DNA of 64,000 nucleotides. It comes from Crotalaria pallida (lineage: Eukaryota > Streptophyta > Magnoliopsida > Fabales > Fabaceae). The DNA lies in contig CM075649.1 of the NCBI GenBank assembly GCA_037953625.1, forward strand, positions 70,029,290-70,093,289, read 5' to 3'. How positions within the stretch are numbered: position 1 is the first letter of the stretch; every line of letters begins with the position of its first letter. Made by a program: the position numbers and the translations under genes. The notes beneath the pieces were generated by a model that saw nothing but the letters and a program-made list of their open reading frames with translations, was not told the origin of the DNA and did not search any database. Shown here piece after piece: positions 61,580-64,000 of the stretch.

Positions 61580-64000
61580 ATAAGTCCAAATACATATTCC
61601 TAGACCATTCTAAGCCTTTAGAATACTCTCTTAACCATTCTACACCTTTTAGAACCTCCAAGGACTCGTGTTATACCCTCTACGTCCTTTGGGGTACCAA
61701 GCAATGTTTAGGATCATTCTAATGGTTCTTATAAGTCCTAATACACATTCCTATACCCTTCTAAGCCTTTAGAATACTCTCTTAACCATTCTACACTTGT
61801 TAGAACATCCAAGGACTCGTGCTACACCCTCTACGTCCCTTGGTGTACCAAGCAATGTTTTGGATCATTCTAATGGTTCTTATAAGTCCTAATACACATT
61901 CCTAGACCATTCTAAGCCTTTAGAATACTCTCTTAACCATTATACACTTGTTAAAACCTCCAAGGACTCATGCTATACCTTATACGTCCCTTGAGGACTT
62001 AAGTATTGTTTAGGATCATTCAAATGGTTCTTATAAGTCCTAATACACATTCCTAGACCATTCTAATCCTTTAGAATACTCTCTTAACCATTCTACACTT
62101 GTTAGAACATCCAAGGACTCGTGCTACACCCTCTACGTCCCTTGGTGTACCAAGCAATGTTTAGGATCATTCTAATGGTTCTTATAAGTCCTAATACACC
62201 TTCCTAGACCATTCTAAGCCTTTAGAATACTCTCTTCACCATTCTACACTTGTTAGAACCTCCAAGGACTCATGCTACACCCTCTACGTCCCTCGGGGAC
62301 TCAAGCATTGTTTAGGATCATTCTAATGGTTCTTATAAGTCCAAATACATATTCCTAGACCAATCTAAGCCTTTAGAATACTCTCTTAACCATTCTACAC
62401 TTGTTAGAACCTCCAAGGACTCGTGCTACACCCTCTACGTCCCTTGGGGTACCAAGCAATGTTTAGGATCATTCTAATGGTTCTTATAAGTCCTAATACA
62501 CATTCCTAGACCATTCTAAGCCTTTAGAATACTCTCTTAACCATTCTACACTTGTTAGAACATCCAAGGACTCGTGCTACACCCTCTACGTCCCTCGGTG
62601 TACCAAGCAATGTTTAGGATAATTCTAATGGTTCTTAGAAGTCCTAATACACCTTCCTAGACCATTCTAAGCCTTTAGAATACTCTCTTCACCATTCTAC
62701 ACTTGTTAGAACCTCCAAGGACTCATGCTACACCCTCTACGTCCCTTGGGGACTCAAGCATTGTTTAGGATCTTTCTAATGGTTCTTATAAGTCCAAATA
62801 CATATTCCTAGACCATTCTAAGCCTTTAGAATACTCTCTTAACCATTCTACACCTTTTAGAACCTCCAAGGACTCGTGCTATACCCTCTACGTCCTTTGG
62901 GGTACCAAGCAATGTTTAGGATCATTCTAATGGTTCTTATAAGTCCTAATACACATTCATATACCCTTCTAAGCCTTTAGAATACTCTCTTAACCATTCT
63001 ACACTTGTTAGAACATCCAAGGACTCGTGCTACACCCTCTACGTCCCTTGGTGTACCAAGCAATGTTTTGGATCATTCTAATGGTTCTTATAAGTCCTAA
63101 TACACATTCCTAGACCATTCTAAGCCTTTAGAATACTCTCTTAACCATTATACACTTGTTAAAACCTCCAAGGACTCATGCTATACCTTATACGTCCCTT
63201 GAGGACTTAAGTATTGTTTAGGATCATTCAAATGGTTCTTATAAGTCCTAATACACATTCCTAGACCATTCTAATCCTTTAGAATACTCTCTTAACCATT
63301 CTACACTTGTTAGAACATCCAAGGACTCGTGCTACACCCTCTACGTCCCTTGGTGTACCAAGCAATGTTTAGGATCATTCTAATGGTTCTTATAAGTCCT
63401 AATACACCTTCCTAGACCATTCTAAGCCTTTAGAATACTCTCTTCACCATTCTACACTTGTTAGAACCTCCAAGGACTCATGCTACACCCTCTACGTCCC
63501 TCGGGGACTCAAGCATTGTTTAGGATCATTCTAATGGTTCTTATAAGTCCAAATACATATTCCTAGACCAATCTAAGCCTTTAGAATACTCTCTTAACCA
63601 TTCTACACTTGTTAGAACCTCCAAGGACTCGTGCTACACCCTCTACGTCCCTTGGGGTACCAAGCAATGTTTAGGATCATTCTAATGGTTCTTATAAGTC
63701 CTAATACACATTCCTAGACCATTCTAAGCCTTTAGAATACTCTCTTAACCATTCTACACTTGTTAGAACATCCAAGGACTCGTGCTACACCCTCTACGTC
63801 CCTCGGTGTACCAAGCAATGTTTAGGATAATTCTAATGGTTCTTAGAAGTCCTAATACACCTTCCTAGACCATTCTAAGCCTTTAGAATACTCTCTTCAC
63901 CATTCTACACTTGTTAGAACCTCCAAGGACTCATGCTACACCCTCTACGTCCCTTGGGGACTCAAGCATTGTTTAGGATCTTTCTAATGGTTCTTATAAG
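61580..64000 (+). repeat. Eight-monomer (1208-bp) tandem higher-order duplication at the window edge
   Basis: Two eight-monomer blocks match at 1208 bp (8 x 151). The variant CATTCAAATGG is at 62021 and 63229, and it is followed in both copies by TTCTAATCC in place of TTCTAAGCC. TAGACCAATCTAAG and CTATACCTTATACG also recur in both copies. The second copy reaches the end of the window, so further copies may follow outside it. Confidence 0.85.

Larger units (their letters stand above)
58998..64000 (+). repeat. 151-bp satellite DNA array, right arm (about 33 monomers, continues past the window)
   Basis: This is the same monomer family in the same orientation, resuming in exact register after the retrotransposon (first TTTAGG at 59003). 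From 59003 to the TTTAGG at 63972 is 33 monomers minus 14 bp, accounted for by a 13-bp deletion near 60263 and a 1-bp deletion near 60770. The arm has its own private variants that I did not see in the left arm, for example TATACCCTTCT in place of TAGACCATTCT, TTCTTTGAAG or TTCTTAGAAG in place of TTCTTATAAG, and GAGGACTTAAG at the junction. These variants recur at 755, 892 and 1208-bp offsets, so this arm has been amplified locally. The array runs off the right edge of the window. Confidence 0.98.

Noticed and set aside
1..64000. CENP-B-box-like motif in the satellite
   Set aside because: I looked for the TTCG-(N4)-A-(N2)-CGGG pattern and found no match in the consensus monomer. The TTCGTAGACC variant lacks the rest of the motif.

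Overview
The window is plant nuclear DNA, most likely from an angiosperm. It consists of one long, uniformly oriented satellite array built from 151-bp monomers, interrupted once by a recent LTR retrotransposon. The plant assignment rests on three things: the retroelement has a Ty3/gypsy chromovirus-type Gag with two zinc knuckles, its primer-binding site matches the 3' end of plant initiator tRNA-Met, and a monomer of about 150 bp in kilobase-scale homogeneous arrays is typical of plant (often centromeric) satellites. I cannot name the species from sequence alone. There is no host gene, tRNA, rRNA, CRISPR or bacterial feature.

Layout. 1-47122 is satellite (about 312 monomers). 47123-58992 is the retrotransposon, flanked by the 5-bp duplication TCGAG at 47118-47122 and 58993-58997. 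58998-64000 is satellite again (about 33 monomers). Removing the element plus one TSD copy restores the monomer register exactly: TTTAGG starts at 46977 and 59003, a distance of 12026 = 151 + 11875. The array is therefore one continuous locus that was hit once. Length is strictly kept: from the TTTAGG at 16 to that at 46977 is exactly 311 x 151 bp, with only a handful of 1-2 bp slips.

The array is patterned by nested higher-order duplications rather than one fixed higher-order repeat. I could trace shared private variants at offsets of 604 (x3), 906, 1057, 1208, 1661, 2265, 2416, 2869, 4078 and 4229 bp, nearly all multiples of 151. The largest and cleanest is a 27-monomer, 4078-bp tandem duplication at 14349-22504. 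The monomer carries three dyads. The one at the monomer junction exists in two forms, CTTGGT-gt-ACCAAG and CTTGAG-ga-CTCAAG, that both keep perfect arm pairing.

The retrotransposon is 11,870 bp. Its 5' LTR is 5,784 bp, its 3' LTR 4,447 bp, and only about 1.64 kb of internal sequence lies between them. The internal part holds a PBS, a short leader containing a duplicated segment of about 53 bp, one intact gag ORF (400 aa), a short tail and a polypurine tract. There is no protease, reverse transcriptase, RNase H or integrase, so it is a gag-only non-autonomous element (TR-GAG-like) with very large LTRs. It would need enzymes from a related autonomous element. The LTRs differ at roughly 0.6-0.8% of aligned sites by eye, implying recent insertion, yet they differ structurally by a 1,414-bp block and a 68-bp block. 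Each LTR has a TATA box, a late AATAAA signal and several conserved stem-loops, which implies an unusually long R region/leader and possibly a leader intron.
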